The notes under the pieces were generated by a model. The model had not been told where the DNA came from. It worked only from the letters and a program-made list of their open reading frames with translations, and ran no database searches. Both the position numbers and the translations under genes were made by a program. Of a stretch of DNA of 64,000 bases, positions 19,862 to 30,277 are shown piece after piece. The stretch lies in the NCBI GenBank assembly GCA_023415545.1, contig JAEZKJ010000177.1, forward strand, positions 1-64,000, in the 5' to 3' direction. Origin of the DNA: Bacteroidota bacterium (GTDB taxonomy: Bacteria > Bacteroidota > Bacteroidia > Bacteroidales > Bacteroidaceae). Positions within the stretch are counted from its first letter, which is position 1; every line of letters starts with the position of its first letter.

Positions 19862-21568
19862 TTACTTCTTATAATTTTCAATATCCTCAATAGTGATATT
19901 TTCAATAAACTTGTTATGCTTTTCAACTTCAGCCTCAGCATAGTTTACATATACTTGTGCTGATTTATTGAATAGCTCTGCATTGTTTGTTGCATCTTGT
20001 ATTATAAGATGTGACATAATTATATCTGCCGACATCTCCATTAATCGGCGAGCAACGATATCAAGAAGTTCTTGGTTAGCAGACTCTTTAATCTTATTTA
20101 CGCAAACTTCAAGTTTATCTGCCATAGTTTTTACTCTCTCTAATAGAGGCTTCATCTCTTGGCTACACTCAACAGTTTCGAATTCACGAATAGTTTGTAG
20201 ATATGAACCATTTGTAACATAACGAATAGCTGCTACAGTTTGAAGTTGAGTAGTACCTTCATAGATACTTGTGATACGAGCATCACGGTAAATTCGCTGA
20301 CAAGCATATTCCATCATGAAACCTGAACCACCATGTATTTGAATACAGTCGTATGCATTTTGATTTGCATACTCGGAGTTCATACCTTTAGAAAGTGGAG
20401 TGAATGAGTCGGCAAGTTTTGCATATTTCTTCTGCTCCTGGCGCTCTTCAGCTGTAAGTTTACGTTCGCGAGAGATATCCTCCAATGCTTTATAAATATC
20501 TACATAACGTGATGTTTGATAAAGAAGAGAACGTCCAGCATCGAGTTTAGCTTTCATAGTAGCCAACATATCATATACAGCAGGGAATTCAATGATAGCT
20601 TTACCAAACTGTTTACGATCCTTAGCGTATGCAAGAGCTTCATTGTATGCAGCTTGGCTAAGACCCACTGATTGAGCAGCAATACCAAGACGAGCACCAT
20701 TCATAAGTGCCATTACATATTTTATAAGACCTAGTTTGCGCTCTCCACAAAGTTCTGCTTTAGCATTTTTGTATACAAGCTCACAAGTTGGAGAACCATG
20801 AATACCAAGTTTATTCTCAATACGACGTACATCAACGCCACCATCATTCTTATCATATATGAACATTGAAAGTCCACGACCATCATGAGTACCCTCTTCT
20901 GAACGAGCAAGAACAAGATGTAATTGAGCATCGCCATTAGTGATGAAACGTTTTACTCCATTTAATCTCCAGCAGTTAGCCTCTTCGTCGAAAGTTGCTT
21001 TAAGCATTACTGATTGTAGGTCGGAACCTGCATCAGGCTCAGTAAGGTCCATAGACATTGTCTCACCTGCACAAATACGAGGTATGAAACGGCTATGCTG
21101 ATCCTCGTTACCAAACTCATACAGTGTCTCAATACAGTCCTGGAGTGACCAAATGTTGCCAAAACCAGCATCGGCAGCAGCAACAATCTCAGCACACATA
21201 GTATAAGGAGTAATAGGGAAGTTAAGTCCACCAAAACGTCGTGGCATAGTCATACCATTAAGGCCGGCCTTAACCATTGCTTCAAGATTCTTTTTTGTTC
21301 CGGATGCATATTCTACACGTCCATTTTCACATTTAGGACCCTCTTCATCAACTCCTTCAGCATTAGGAGCAATTACCTCACCAGTTATCTGACCTGTGAT
21401 GGAAAGGATTTTATCATATGAATCCATTGCGTCCTCAAAATCCTGTGGAGCATAGTCAAATTCATCCTTATCTCTATATTCACGCTCTTTAAGTTCGCAG
21501 ATGCGTTGCATCATCGGATTATTCAAGTGATACTTGAGTTCCGGTACTTCTGTATAATAGTTTTCCAT
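19862..21568 (-). CDS. Acyl-CoA dehydrogenase, long (568-residue) type
   Basis: Flavoprotein that oxidises acyl-CoA to enoyl-CoA, passing electrons to ETF. Seen: the mid-domain MSMDLTEPDAGSDLQSV flavin/substrate loop, DRKQFGKAI, the QIHGGSGFMMEYACQRIYRDARI block, and IYEGTTQLQ in which Glu437 aligns with the catalytic base of butyryl-CoA dehydrogenase. The usual family length is about 380; the extra residues are an N-terminal extension and about 110 C-terminal residues after the base, as in AcdA/VLCAD-like long ACADs. The ATG overlaps the etfA stop by one base (TAATG), so translation is coupled to its electron acceptor. Chain-length preference is not readable. Cytoplasmic. Confidence 0.92.
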   Translation of the reverse strand: MENYYTEVPELKYHLNNPMMQRICELKEREYRDKDEFDYAPQDFEDAMDSYDKILSITGQITGEVIAPNAEGVDEEGPKCENGRVEYASGTKKNLEAMVKAGLNGMTMPRRFGGLNFPITPYTMCAEIVAAADAGFGNIWSLQDCIETLYEFGNEDQHSRFIPRICAGETMSMDLTEPDAGSDLQSVMLKATFDEEANCWRLNGVKRFITNGDAQLHLVLARSEEGTHDGRGLSMFIYDKNDGGVDVRRIENKLGIHGSPTCELVYKNAKAELCGERKLGLIKYVMALMNGARLGIAAQSVGLSQAAYNEALAYAKDRKQFGKAIIEFPAVYDMLATMKAKLDAGRSLLYQTSRYVDIYKALEDISRERKLTAEERQEQKKYAKLADSFTPLSKGMNSEYANQNAYDCIQIHGGSGFMMEYACQRIYRDARITSIYEGTTQLQTVAAIRYVTNGSYLQTIREFETVECSQEMKPLLERVKTMADKLEVCVNKIKESANQELLDIVARRLMEMSADIIMSHLIIQDATNNAELFNKSAQVYVNYAEAEVEKHNKFIENITIEDIENYKK

Positions 21569-22587
21569 TACTTACTGTTTTTCTTATAATACTTGATTAA
21601 TTTAGGAACAACCTCTTCAGCTTTTCCGTGAATAACATAATCAGCAATACTGTTGATAGGAGCATTAGGGTCATTATTAACAGAGATAATAATACCAGCA
21701 TCCTGCATACCTGCTATATGTTGTATCTGTCCTGAGATACCACAAGCAATATATAGTTTTGGACGAACAGTAACTCCTGTCTGACCTATTTGTCGATCAT
21801 GGTCACAGAAACCTGCATCAACGGCAGCACGGCTTGCACCAACTTCGGCATGAAGTTCTTTTGCTAGTTCGAAAAGTTTGTCGAAAGCCTCTTTAGAACC
21901 CATTCCATAACCTCCGGCAACAACGATAGGTGAACCTTTAAGATTATGTTTTGACTCTTCAATATGACGATCGATTACTTTTACAACGAAATCGGTTTCT
22001 GGAACATATTTAGCAACGTCGTGTTTGATAACTTCTCCTTTATAATTTTCATCAAGTATCTCTTTCTTCATCACACCCTCGCGTACTGTCGCCATCTGTG
22101 GTCTATGCTCAGGGTTGATAATTGTAGCAACAATATTACCTCCAAAAGCAGGGCGAATTTGATAAAGTAGGTTATCATAAGTTTTTCCCGCTTTTTTATC
22201 TTCATGTGAACCAATCTCAAGTTGAGTACAGTCCGCAGTAAGTCCACTTGAAAGGGCTGAAGATACTCTAGGACCAAGATCACGACCTATAACGGTTGCT
22301 CCCATAAGACAAATCTGAGGTTTTTCTTCTTTGAAAAGATTAACAAGAATTGATGTATGAGGAAGGGAAGTGTATGGGAAAAGTCGTGGTTCATCAAAAA
22401 TATGAACCTTGTCAACTCCATAAGGAAGGACTTGTTTTTCAACACCCTTTAAATCGCTGCCAGCTATTACTGCTTCAAGTTGGCAACCAAGTTCGTTTGC
22501 TAACTTTCTACCTTTAGTTAAAAGTTCGAGACTTACATCTTTAATGGTAGTACCTTCAATCTCGCAATAAACAAATATATTATCCAT
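21568..22587 (-). CDS. etfA: Electron transfer flavoprotein alpha subunit
   Basis: 339 residues. The C-terminal FAD-binding domain is clear: GGYGMGSKEAF, VGASRAAVDAGFCDHDRQIGQTG, LYIACGISGQIQHIAGM and NNDPNAPINSIADY are all standard EtfA motifs. The N-terminal half is the expected nucleotide-binding-type fold. EtfA pairs with EtfB to carry electrons between the acyl-CoA dehydrogenase encoded next and a further redox partner. It lies 5 bp after etfB and overlaps the ACAD start by one base. Whether this ETF is bifurcating cannot be decided from the visible motifs. Cytoplasmic. Confidence 0.96.
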   Translation of the reverse strand: MDNIFVYCEIEGTTIKDVSLELLTKGRKLANELGCQLEAVIAGSDLKGVEKQVLPYGVDKVHIFDEPRLFPYTSLPHTSILVNLFKEEKPQICLMGATVIGRDLGPRVSSALSSGLTADCTQLEIGSHEDKKAGKTYDNLLYQIRPAFGGNIVATIINPEHRPQMATVREGVMKKEILDENYKGEVIKHDVAKYVPETDFVVKVIDRHIEESKHNLKGSPIVVAGGYGMGSKEAFDKLFELAKELHAEVGASRAAVDAGFCDHDRQIGQTGVTVRPKLYIACGISGQIQHIAGMQDAGIIISVNNDPNAPINSIADYVIHGKAEEVVPKLIKYYKKNSK

Positions 22588-22592
22588 AATCT

Positions 22593-23486
22593 TTATCCTA
22601 TTGTATGGTTAGCCAAGAGTTCAACGATAAGTTCATGAATATGCTCATCGCTGCTTGTTAATGTTTTACTCTCTTTCGTTTGGAAGATAATGTTTTCAAT
22701 CTTCTTTACCTTTGTTGGTGAGCCTGAAAGACCACACTCTTGAACATTACCCGAAACATCAGCAACGCTCCACTCAGTAATGTTCAAATAAGGACGTTTT
22801 TCATATAATTCAGCATATGGAAGTTCAGCCCCATCTTTTGTAATAGCAGCTTTTTCTTGTTCTCCAAGAGCTCTTTTATATTTCTGAACAAGTTTAGCGT
22901 TTCTAGGCCGGCATTCAGCGGCGCTACCATTAACAGTAAGTACTATTGGAAGAGGTCCTTCTACAATCTCTACTCCTCCATCAATATGACGTTTTGCTGT
23001 TATTCTTCTCTTCTCTTCATCAACCGATATAATCTCCTCAGTATAAGTAATTTGAGAAAGACCTAACTTTTCAGCAACTTGAGGGCCTACTTGTGCGGTA
23101 TCTCCATCAATAGCTTGGCGACCTCCAAGTATAATATCGTAGTCATTAATTTTCTTGATTGCAGTAGCTATAGCATAAGAAGTAGCAAGAGTATCAGCAC
23201 CAGCAAAGGCTCTATCAGTAAGAAGGTATCCATTATCAGCCCCTCTATAAAGCCCCTCGCGTATTATTTCTGCCGCTCTACCTGGTCCCATAGTCAATAT
23301 AGTGACTGTTGTTCCTGGGTGCGTGTCTTTCAATCTTAGTGCTTGCTCTAATGCATTTAAATCTTCCGGATTAAATATTGCCGGAAGAGCTGCTCGGTTT
23401 ATAGTTCCGTCAGCATTCATGGCATCTTTCCCAACATTACGTGTATCAGGTACTTGTTTTGCCAGTACAACGATTTTCAAACCCAT
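22593..23486 (-). CDS. etfB: Electron transfer flavoprotein beta subunit
   Basis: 297 residues. It has the EtfB N-terminus (KIVVLAKQVPDTRNVGKDAMNADGTINR), NPEDLNALEQALRLKD, a VTILTMGPGRA segment and the GGRQAIDGDTAQVGPQVAEKLG block that binds AMP/FAD. First gene of the etfB-etfA-ACAD operon on the minus strand. A good -7 box lies about 30 bp upstream. Bacteroidales generally carry this three-gene order; the physiological acyl-CoA substrate is not known from sequence. Confidence 0.96.
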   Translation of the reverse strand: MGLKIVVLAKQVPDTRNVGKDAMNADGTINRAALPAIFNPEDLNALEQALRLKDTHPGTTVTILTMGPGRAAEIIREGLYRGADNGYLLTDRAFAGADTLATSYAIATAIKKINDYDIILGGRQAIDGDTAQVGPQVAEKLGLSQITYTEEIISVDEEKRRITAKRHIDGGVEIVEGPLPIVLTVNGSAAECRPRNAKLVQKYKRALGEQEKAAITKDGAELPYAELYEKRPYLNITEWSVADVSGNVQECGLSGSPTKVKKIENIIFQTKESKTLTSSDEHIHELIVELLANHTIG

Positions 23487-23516
23487 ATTTTTTAGTATTA
23501 GTTATTTTTATCGTGA

Positions 23517-23524
23517 CAAATTTA
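23517..23524 (-). promoter_or_regulatory. -7 box of the etfB operon; rest of the gap 23487-23795 otherwise empty
   Basis: On the minus strand this is TAAATTTG, an exact TAnnTTTG match 30 bp before the etfB ATG. The remaining 309-bp AT-rich gap to the secreted unknown gene shows no tRNA, hairpin or further ORF that I can support. Confidence 0.55.
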
Positions 23525-23795
23525 ACTAAACAATTTAAAGATGAAAAGGATTTTTAAGAAAATGCACATATTATTATAAAATGAGCAATCATAAGTAAAA
23601 AAATATATATTGAAATAGTTATACTTTTTTGTCGAACAAATATTATTTCTTATTGTAGTAAATAATAATAAGCTGCATAATAGCCTTATAGATATAGTAC
23701 TATCAATTTCTATCTGTCTAAATAAGCATTAAGTATGCTATTGCACCTTTTATGATATTGTAACAATTAATTTATTATTAAAAACTATTTTGTCT

Positions 23796-24335
23796 ATGTT
23801 AAAGAAAACATTCCTTTTAATATTTGCTCTTATCGCTCACATAGCTTTTGCGCAAAACATTGTTTATGATCAGACAAATCAGAATGGAGTACGAACTGTT
23901 GTCTGCAGTGGAATGAATATAGGAGTATCTAATAATATGGATACATATATCGCTTTGGCTGGCTTTAAATATAAAAGCACTGTTCTTTATTCTATTGCTG
24001 TTAGCATCGGCTCTCAGCATAAAACTGATATCCCTCAAAATAGTAAGATGATAATAACCTTAGCAAATGGTAAGGTTATTGAGTGTCCTTCGGTTGTTGG
24101 GGGCACCTCTGTTTTAGAATCTATTGATGTTCAGATGAGCGATGTTTATCAAACATATCGCAGATTTGCATACTATAACATTAAAGAAAAAGATATTAAG
24201 AAAATACAAAAAAGCTCTATTATACAAATCGATATTCAACTTTATCCATCGAATTATTCAGCAGCCTTTAAGGACAATCAGCTAGGTAATGTCATTACAG
24301 CTGATTATGGAATTATAAAAGATACACTACAGTAA
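23796..24335 (+). CDS. Secreted protein of unknown function
   Basis: 179 residues from the ATG at 23796; a TTG six bases earlier would only add two residues before the signal peptide, so I prefer the ATG. The N-terminus MLKKTFLLIFALIAHIAFA-Q is a standard signal peptide, with no lipobox. The mature part is about 160 residues, rich in beta-prone Ile/Val/Tyr, with one Cys pair candidate (CSG and ECP). I do not recognise a domain. It sits alone between the etf operon and the efflux operon and has its own terminator, so it gives no functional clue by context. Confidence 0.7.
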   Translation: MLKKTFLLIFALIAHIAFAQNIVYDQTNQNGVRTVVCSGMNIGVSNNMDTYIALAGFKYKSTVLYSIAVSIGSQHKTDIPQNSKMIITLANGKVIECPSVVGGTSVLESIDVQMSDVYQTYRRFAYYNIKEKDIKKIQKSSIIQIDIQLYPSNYSAAFKDNQLGNVITADYGIIKDTLQ

Positions 24336-24359
24336 AAAAATATTCAAATGATATAAATG

Positions 24360-24394
24360 TTCTTGTTACAAATTTTGTAACAAGAATTTTTTTT
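24360..24394 (+). terminator. Intrinsic terminator after the secreted unknown gene
   Basis: TTCTTGTTACA (24360-24370) pairs with TGTAACAAGAA (24376-24386) around a short AT loop, then eight T follow. Confidence 0.85.
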
Positions 24395-24471
24395 AAAGAA
24401 TATTCAATTAAACAAATTCATGTTTTCCAATGTTAAGCTATTAATAATTTAACTACTAAACATTTAATGAG

Positions 24472-25890
24472 ATGAAAATACGAATTTGTAGTTTTGTTGT
24501 ATTCTTATTCTTTACGCTTATAGATGTAGGGGCGCAACGTAAAATAAGTACTGTAGATAGTTCCATACCCGATAATTGGGTTGTAAGTGATGATATGTTC
24601 CAACAAGTTCTACCTGTAAATGACAAGTGGTGGACTTTGTTTGAAGATGCACGATTAGATTCTTTAATAGATCTTGCCATAAAGCAGAACCCTAATGCAA
24701 TGATGGCAATAAATAGAATCGATATGGCTAGAGCAAATATGAGATCTTCAATCGGTGCCTTCTTCCCCTCATTTACTCTTAGTGGTGGTTGGACTAGACA
24801 ACAATCAAGTGGGTTAATTTCTGGTAGTGGATTAGCTTCACGCTCTAGCTATTATAATGGTACCATAAATATGCAGTGGCAGGTAGATATTTTTGGCTCT
24901 TTACGTGAAAAGTATAAAGCTCAAAAAGCGGGGTACAACATTAGTCGTGAAGATTATAATGCTACTATGATATCCTTATGTGCTGAGGTTGCAACAGCAT
25001 ACTTTAATTTATTAACAATGCAACAAGAACTTAATGTGCTACAAAAGAATGCTATATCACAAAAAGCTGTAGTAAACATAACTGAGGTTAGATTTAATAC
25101 AGGATTAGCATCAAAACTTGATGTGGCTCAAGCAAAGTCGGTTTATTATAGTACTCTTTCTTCTATCCCTTCTGTAGAAGCAAATGTTCTTCATTATAAA
25201 AATTCTCTTGCTATTCTTCTTGGATTATATCCTGAAGATTTAGAGAATAAATTTAATGAGCTTTCTCCTCTTCCAAACTATATTTTCCCCGTTGGGGTAG
25301 GAGTACCTGCATCAATGATATTAAGACGTCCTGATGTAAGAGTTGCACAATATCAGGTTAATCAGCAAGCTGCTTTACTTGGCGTAGCAAAAGCAGAATG
25401 GTTCCCAAAATTCTATTTAAATGGAACATTCGGCTATTCATCTCATGATTTTAAAGATATGACCAAGAAAGATGGTATGGTATGGAGTATCGCACCTTCA
25501 ATGAGTTGGACAATTTTCAATGGTGGTCAGAGATTAAATAATGTAAAAGCTCAAAGGGCACAGTTGGACGAGACAATCAATAGTTTTAATAATACAGTTC
25601 TTACTGCTGTTCAGGAGGTAGATAATGCTATGGATAGCTATAAGAGTGCTATTCAACAAATAGCAGCTTGTCAAGAGATGGTTGCATATGGTCAAGAAGC
25701 GCTGAAATTATCTATTGACCTCTATAAACAGGGATTGGCGCAATTTCAAAATGTCCTTGATTCACAACGTTCTGTATTAAGCTATGAAAACTCTCTTGTT
25801 CAAGCAAAAGGACAATCATTGATATCTCTTGTACAGATGTATCAGGCACTTGGAGGTGGATGGAATTATGTTGATTCAAAAAACAAGTAA
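24472..25890 (+). CDS. RND efflux outer-membrane factor (TolC/OprM-NodT family)
   Basis: 472 residues with a signal peptide of about 21 residues. No lipobox Cys is present at the cleavage site, unlike many NodT-type proteins. Seen: WWTLFEDARLDSLIDLAIKQNP near residue 50, the VDIFGSLREKYKAQKAGY repeat segment, LLGLYPEDL, the PVGVGVPASMILRRPDVRVAQYQV block diagnostic of the family, and the second coiled-coil repeat with YKQGLAQFQNVLDSQRSVLSYE. These form a trimeric barrel and periplasmic tunnel. It is the first gene of a tripartite operon with the adaptor (22 bp on) and pump. Substrate is unknown; likely drugs, bile salts or other amphiphiles. Confidence 0.93.
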   Translation: MKIRICSFVVFLFFTLIDVGAQRKISTVDSSIPDNWVVSDDMFQQVLPVNDKWWTLFEDARLDSLIDLAIKQNPNAMMAINRIDMARANMRSSIGAFFPSFTLSGGWTRQQSSGLISGSGLASRSSYYNGTINMQWQVDIFGSLREKYKAQKAGYNISREDYNATMISLCAEVATAYFNLLTMQQELNVLQKNAISQKAVVNITEVRFNTGLASKLDVAQAKSVYYSTLSSIPSVEANVLHYKNSLAILLGLYPEDLENKFNELSPLPNYIFPVGVGVPASMILRRPDVRVAQYQVNQQAALLGVAKAEWFPKFYLNGTFGYSSHDFKDMTKKDGMVWSIAPSMSWTIFNGGQRLNNVKAQRAQLDETINSFNNTVLTAVQEVDNAMDSYKSAIQQIAACQEMVAYGQEALKLSIDLYKQGLAQFQNVLDSQRSVLSYENSLVQAKGQSLISLVQMYQALGGGWNYVDSKNK

Positions 25891-25912
25891 TAACTATAAT
25901 CTAAACCATGTT

Positions 25913-27052
25913 ATGAAAAAGATTATTATATCTATATTTTTAGTTGGAGTATGTATTACCGGATGTAAGAAGAGTGGGAATCCGGCTAATCAATCATTTT
26001 CTCTACCTATTGAAGTGGCACTTCCTATTGTACAGGATGTTACTTTAACGAAAAATTATCCCGCTTACCTTAAGTCCGATCTAACTGTTGACCTTGTGGC
26101 AAGGGTGAATGGAAATTTGCAAAACAGATATTATAGACCCGGACAAAGAGTAAAGAAAGGGCAACTATTGATGCTTATTGAGCCTACTCTTTATCAAGAT
26201 CAAGTAAAACAAGCAGAGGCTACATTAAAAACTGCCCAAGCTAACTTGTCATATGCAAAAAGCAGTTATGAAAGGATGCTTGAGGCTATTAAAAGTGATG
26301 CAGTAAGCCGTATTCAAGTTCTTCAAGCTGAAAGTAATGTGCAGACATACGAGGCTTCTGTAAATAATGCTTTAGCAGCTCTTAATATTGCAAAAACAAA
26401 TTTGGGTTATTGCTATATTCGCGCTCCTTTTGATGGAGTGGTTGACTTGAATCTCTATTCAGTTGGTTCATATATTGGTGGAGCAGCTTCTCCTGTTAAA
26501 TTAGCTACTATATATAAAGATGATACAATGTTTGCCTTTTTCAATATTGCTGATAATCAGTTTCTCTCTTTCCAACTCATATCAGAGGGTAAGATAGGAG
26601 GAGCAAAAAAACAGACTCATCCTGTTACATTAACATTAGGTACAGATAGTACCTTCAGTTGGATTGGTAATATCGATTACTTATCTCCTGATGTTACATT
26701 AAATACAGGAACTCTTATGCTACGCGCTAGTTTAGATAATAAGAGTGGAATGCTAAGACCAGGTATGTATGTTACTGTAGATTTGCCTTATGATAATCAG
26801 AAAAATGCAATACTTATAGATGACTCTTCAATTGGAACAGACCAACTAGGTAAATATATATATGTGGTAAACGATAGCAATATTGTAAACTATCGTCATA
26901 TAACCATTGGTCAGCTAGTTCCTGGGAATTTAAGAATAGTCAATAGTGGTCTATCCCCTAAAGAGAAGTATGTCACAAAAGCTCTTCTTAAAGTAAGACA
27001 AGGCATGCAAATTCAACCTGTTATGGCAGATGAAAAGAAATTAAAGAAATAA
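25913..27052 (+). CDS. RND efflux periplasmic adaptor (membrane fusion lipoprotein)
   Basis: 379 residues from the ATG at 25913. The frame stays open upstream into the TolC gene, but only this start gives a signal: MKKIIISIFLVGVCITGC, a lipobox with lipid-modified Cys18. Order: lipoyl half-motif GQRVKKGQLLMLIEP, a helical hairpin (QAEATLKTAQANLSYAKSSYERM ... VQTYEASVNNALAALNIAKTNL), second lipoyl half YCYIRAPFDGVVDL, beta-barrel, and membrane-proximal domain. It bridges the pump and outer-membrane channel. Position two of the operon, 15 bp before the pump gene. Confidence 0.94.
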   Translation: MKKIIISIFLVGVCITGCKKSGNPANQSFSLPIEVALPIVQDVTLTKNYPAYLKSDLTVDLVARVNGNLQNRYYRPGQRVKKGQLLMLIEPTLYQDQVKQAEATLKTAQANLSYAKSSYERMLEAIKSDAVSRIQVLQAESNVQTYEASVNNALAALNIAKTNLGYCYIRAPFDGVVDLNLYSVGSYIGGAASPVKLATIYKDDTMFAFFNIADNQFLSFQLISEGKIGGAKKQTHPVTLTLGTDSTFSWIGNIDYLSPDVTLNTGTLMLRASLDNKSGMLRPGMYVTVDLPYDNQKNAILIDDSSIGTDQLGKYIYVVNDSNIVNYRHITIGQLVPGNLRIVNSGLSPKEKYVTKALLKVRQGMQIQPVMADEKKLKK

Positions 27053-27067
27053 TTAAAAAGAAGCTTT

Positions 27068-30000
27068 ATGTTTTCAAAATTCTTTATTGACCGGCCTATA
27101 TTCGCCACTGTAGTAGCTCTGCTGTTTGTGGTGGCAGGTCTCATCTCACTTACAATATTGCCAATAGCCCAATATCCTGATATAACTCCACCTACTGTAA
27201 TGGTGAAAGCTACATATCCGGGAGCAAATGCTCAGACTGTAGCTCAGACTGTTGGCATTCCGATAGAGCAACAAGTTAATGGAGTGGATGGAATGATGTA
27301 TATGAGTTCAACCTCATCTGCTTCAGGAAGTTATTCACTTACAGTAACTTTTGATGTAGGTACTGATATCGATATGGCAACTATTATGGTACAAAATAGG
27401 GTTAGTGTGGCACAAAGCTCTCTTCCCGAAGCTGTAAAAAATCAAGGTGTTGTCGTTTCCAAACAATCTTCAGGTATTGTAATGATGCTTACTCTTACCG
27501 GAGATTCCATATATGATGGACTTTATCTATCTAATTTTGCAAACTTAAATTTAGTCAACCAGTTGACTCGATTGAAAGGAGTAGGTTCGGTTGAGGTGAT
27601 GGGTATTGGTAACTATTCAATGCGAATATGGCTTAACCCTGATGAAATGCGAATAAGAGGTATCAGTCCAGCTACAGTTTATTCAGCTATACAAAACCAA
27701 AATATGGAGGTTTCGGCTGGTAATGTAGGGCAACCAATTGGGCCTAATGCAAATAATGATTTCCAATACACTCTTAATGTAAAGGGTAGATTAGTATCTG
27801 CTGAGGAGTTTGGTAATATAATTATATCAACCGATTCAGGTGGAAAGATTTTAAGATTAAAAGATATAGCCAAGATAGAACTTGGTAGTGTGCAGTATTC
27901 ACAGCGTTCCCGACTTAATGGAAAACCTACTGCAGGTATAGCTGTTTATCAGTTACCAGGGTCAAATTCTATAGATGTTGCTGATGCTGTTAAAGCAGAG
28001 ATGGTAAAGCTATCAAAAAATTTCCCTCCCGGAATAAAGTATAATATTACTCTCGATACAACAGATGTTATACATAACTCAATTAATGAGGTAATGAAAA
28101 CATTTGTTGAGGCTTTGATATTGGTAATATTAATTATTTATCTATTCTTACAGAATTGGAGAGCTACGCTTATACCTTGCCTTTCTATTCCAGTATCTCT
28201 TATTGGAACACTTGCTGTTATGGCACTGCTTGGTTTCTCAATAAATACATTGACTCTGTTTGGATTGGTTCTGGCCATAGCCATAGTGGTAGATGATGCC
28301 ATAGTGGTGGTTGAGGATGTAACACGTATCCTTGATGAGGGTAAATATAATGCAAAAGAGGCAACGACAATGGCTATGGAAGAACTTTTTGGTGCTATCA
28401 TTGGCATTGTTCTAGTATTGCTTGCCGTGTTTATCCCAACAACCCTTATCTCGGGTATATCTGGTCAGTTATATAAACAGTTTGCATTAACTATTGCAGC
28501 ATCAACGGTGATTAGTGGATTTAATTCATTAACACTGACTCCGGCTCTTTGTGGTATACTTCTTAAGCCATCTACACCTCCTAAAGCCATTGTGTTCAAA
28601 CTGTTCAATCGTTTTTATGATTGGATTCAAAAGTGGTATGATGCTTCGGTTAAGTTACTTTTAGCTAATCCTGTAAAAGCTATAGTATCATACTTGATTA
28701 TATGTGCACTTGGACTGTTTTGGTTTGTGAAATGGCCTACAAGTTTCCTTCCAGAAGAAGATCAAGGATATTTTATGGTTGCAGTTCAATTACCTCCTGC
28801 ATCTTCTTTGGAACGTTCTGTAATGGTCGGTAATCAGATGAATGCTATTTTATCAACATACCCTGAGGTAAAGGAGTATATGGAGATAGATGGTCTTAAT
28901 ATCATGGGTATGGGACAGCTAAGTAATGCTGTAACATATTTTGTAATACTAAAACCATGGGATCAGCGACAAGGTAAAGAACATAGTGCATCGGCTATAG
29001 TAAACCGACTTAACCAACAAGCTTATGTTTCAATACAAGAGGCTATGGTTTTTGGAATTATCCCTCCTGCAATACCGGGCATGGGTATGACCGGTGGACT
29101 TCAGTTTGAACTTGAAGATATCAATAGCTTGGGCTCCTCAGAGATGCAAAAAGCTATAGCAGCTATAATGGCTTCATATAGTAAATACCCATCTATATCA
29201 AGTATGAGTAGCTCGTATCAAGCTAATGTGCCTCAATATACTCTGAATATTGATAGGGACAAGGTTCAACTTATGGGACTAAATATTAACCAGCTATTTT
29301 CTTCAATGAACTACTACTTAGGACAGGCTTATGTAAATGATTTCATTACTTTCGGTAAAATATTCCAAGTACGACTTGAGGTAAAAGATAATTCACAAAA
29401 ATATATTGACGATATACTCAAGTTGAGTATTAGAAACAATAATGGTGATATGGTTCCTTATAGTAGCTTTATGTCGATTGAACCAATTTTAGGGCAAGAT
29501 CAAATAACCAGATATAATCTTTATACAGCAGCAGCTGTTACTGCAAATGTTGCTCCAAATAGTAGTTCAGGTGAGGCTATCAATGCTGTTTCGGATATAT
29601 TTGAAAATGAACTAGGGGGACAGTTCTCATATGAATGGACCGGAGTGGCTTATCAGGAGACAAGTACTGGAAACACTACTATGATGATTTTTGCTATTGC
29701 CCTTCTTGTTGCTTACCTTGTTCTTGCTGCTCAATATGAGAGTTGGACAAGTCCGGTAGCTGCTGTCATGGGTGTCCCTATGGCTGTATTAGGAGCTGTG
29801 TTAGGATGTTGGATGATGGGACTATCAATAAGTATATATACCCAAATTGGTCTAGTTCTTTTGATAGGACTATCGGCCAAAAATGGTATCCTTATTGTGG
29901 AGTTTGCCCGTGACTATCGTAAAGCCGGTAATCCAATTAGCGAAGCAGCATACGAAGCCGGACATATTCGTTTACGCCCTATTTTAATGACATCTTTCAC

Positions 30001-30262
30001 TTTTATTTTAGGTGTTATGCCACTTATGTTTGCCACCGGTGCAGGTGCAGGAAGCCGTATAGCTTTGGGTACAGCTGTAGTTGTGGGTATGGCAATAAAT
30101 ACTATCTTTGCAACCTCGTTCATACCTAATTGGTATGAATTAATGCAGACTATTCAGGAGAAGTACGTATCAAAAAAGGATGCTTCAATTCCTTCCAAAC
30201 AAAATGGTCCTATTGACTCCAACGAAGATTCTGCAATAATTGAAGAAAATTTAAAAAGATAG
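27068..30262 (+). CDS. RND multidrug efflux pump, AcrB/MexB (HAE1) family
   Basis: 1064 residues, close to the family's usual 1030-1050. The first helix [18 protein letters not shown] is typical. Porter-domain blocks such as [32 protein letters not shown] and the proton-relay residues Asp409/Asp410 in [12 protein letters not shown] and Lys938 in [13 protein letters not shown] (AcrB D407, D408, K940) are all present, so it should be active. Twelve membrane helices and two large periplasmic loops are expected. The proton-driven pump exports substrates through the adaptor and TolC-like channel encoded just upstream. Substrate range cannot be told. A MscS-like gene follows after 15 bp. Confidence 0.97.
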   Translation: MFSKFFIDRPIFATVVALLFVVAGLISLTILPIAQYPDITPPTVMVKATYPGANAQTVAQTVGIPIEQQVNGVDGMMYMSSTSSASGSYSLTVTFDVGTDIDMATIMVQNRVSVAQSSLPEAVKNQGVVVSKQSSGIVMMLTLTGDSIYDGLYLSNFANLNLVNQLTRLKGVGSVEVMGIGNYSMRIWLNPDEMRIRGISPATVYSAIQNQNMEVSAGNVGQPIGPNANNDFQYTLNVKGRLVSAEEFGNIIISTDSGGKILRLKDIAKIELGSVQYSQRSRLNGKPTAGIAVYQLPGSNSIDVADAVKAEMVKLSKNFPPGIKYNITLDTTDVIHNSINEVMKTFVEALILVILIIYLFLQNWRATLIPCLSIPVSLIGTLAVMALLGFSINTLTLFGLVLAIAIVVDDAIVVVEDVTRILDEGKYNAKEATTMAMEELFGAIIGIVLVLLAVFIPTTLISGISGQLYKQFALTIAASTVISGFNSLTLTPALCGILLKPSTPPKAIVFKLFNRFYDWIQKWYDASVKLLLANPVKAIVSYLIICALGLFWFVKWPTSFLPEEDQGYFMVAVQLPPASSLERSVMVGNQMNAILSTYPEVKEYMEIDGLNIMGMGQLSNAVTYFVILKPWDQRQGKEHSASAIVNRLNQQAYVSIQEAMVFGIIPPAIPGMGMTGGLQFELEDINSLGSSEMQKAIAAIMASYSKYPSISSMSSSYQANVPQYTLNIDRDKVQLMGLNINQLFSSMNYYLGQAYVNDFITFGKIFQVRLEVKDNSQKYIDDILKLSIRNNNGDMVPYSSFMSIEPILGQDQITRYNLYTAAAVTANVAPNSSSGEAINAVSDIFENELGGQFSYEWTGVAYQETSTGNTTMMIFAIALLVAYLVLAAQYESWTSPVAAVMGVPMAVLGAVLGCWMMGLSISIYTQIGLVLLIGLSAKNGILIVEFARDYRKAGNPISEAAYEAGHIRLRPILMTSFTFILGVMPLMFATGAGAGSRIALGTAVVVGMAINTIFATSFIPNWYELMQTIQEKYVSKKDASIPSKQNGPIDSNEDSAIIEENLKR

Positions 30263-30277
30263 TACAAATATTAAGTG

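Noticed and set aside
21568..23486. EtfAB as a flavin-bifurcating complex
   Set aside because: I could not see decisive bifurcating motifs, and there is no ferredoxin-linked partner gene in the operon.
25829..25912. An upstream start for the RND adaptor overlapping the TolC-like gene
   Set aside because: The lipoprotein signal begins at the ATG at 25913; earlier starts would bury it.
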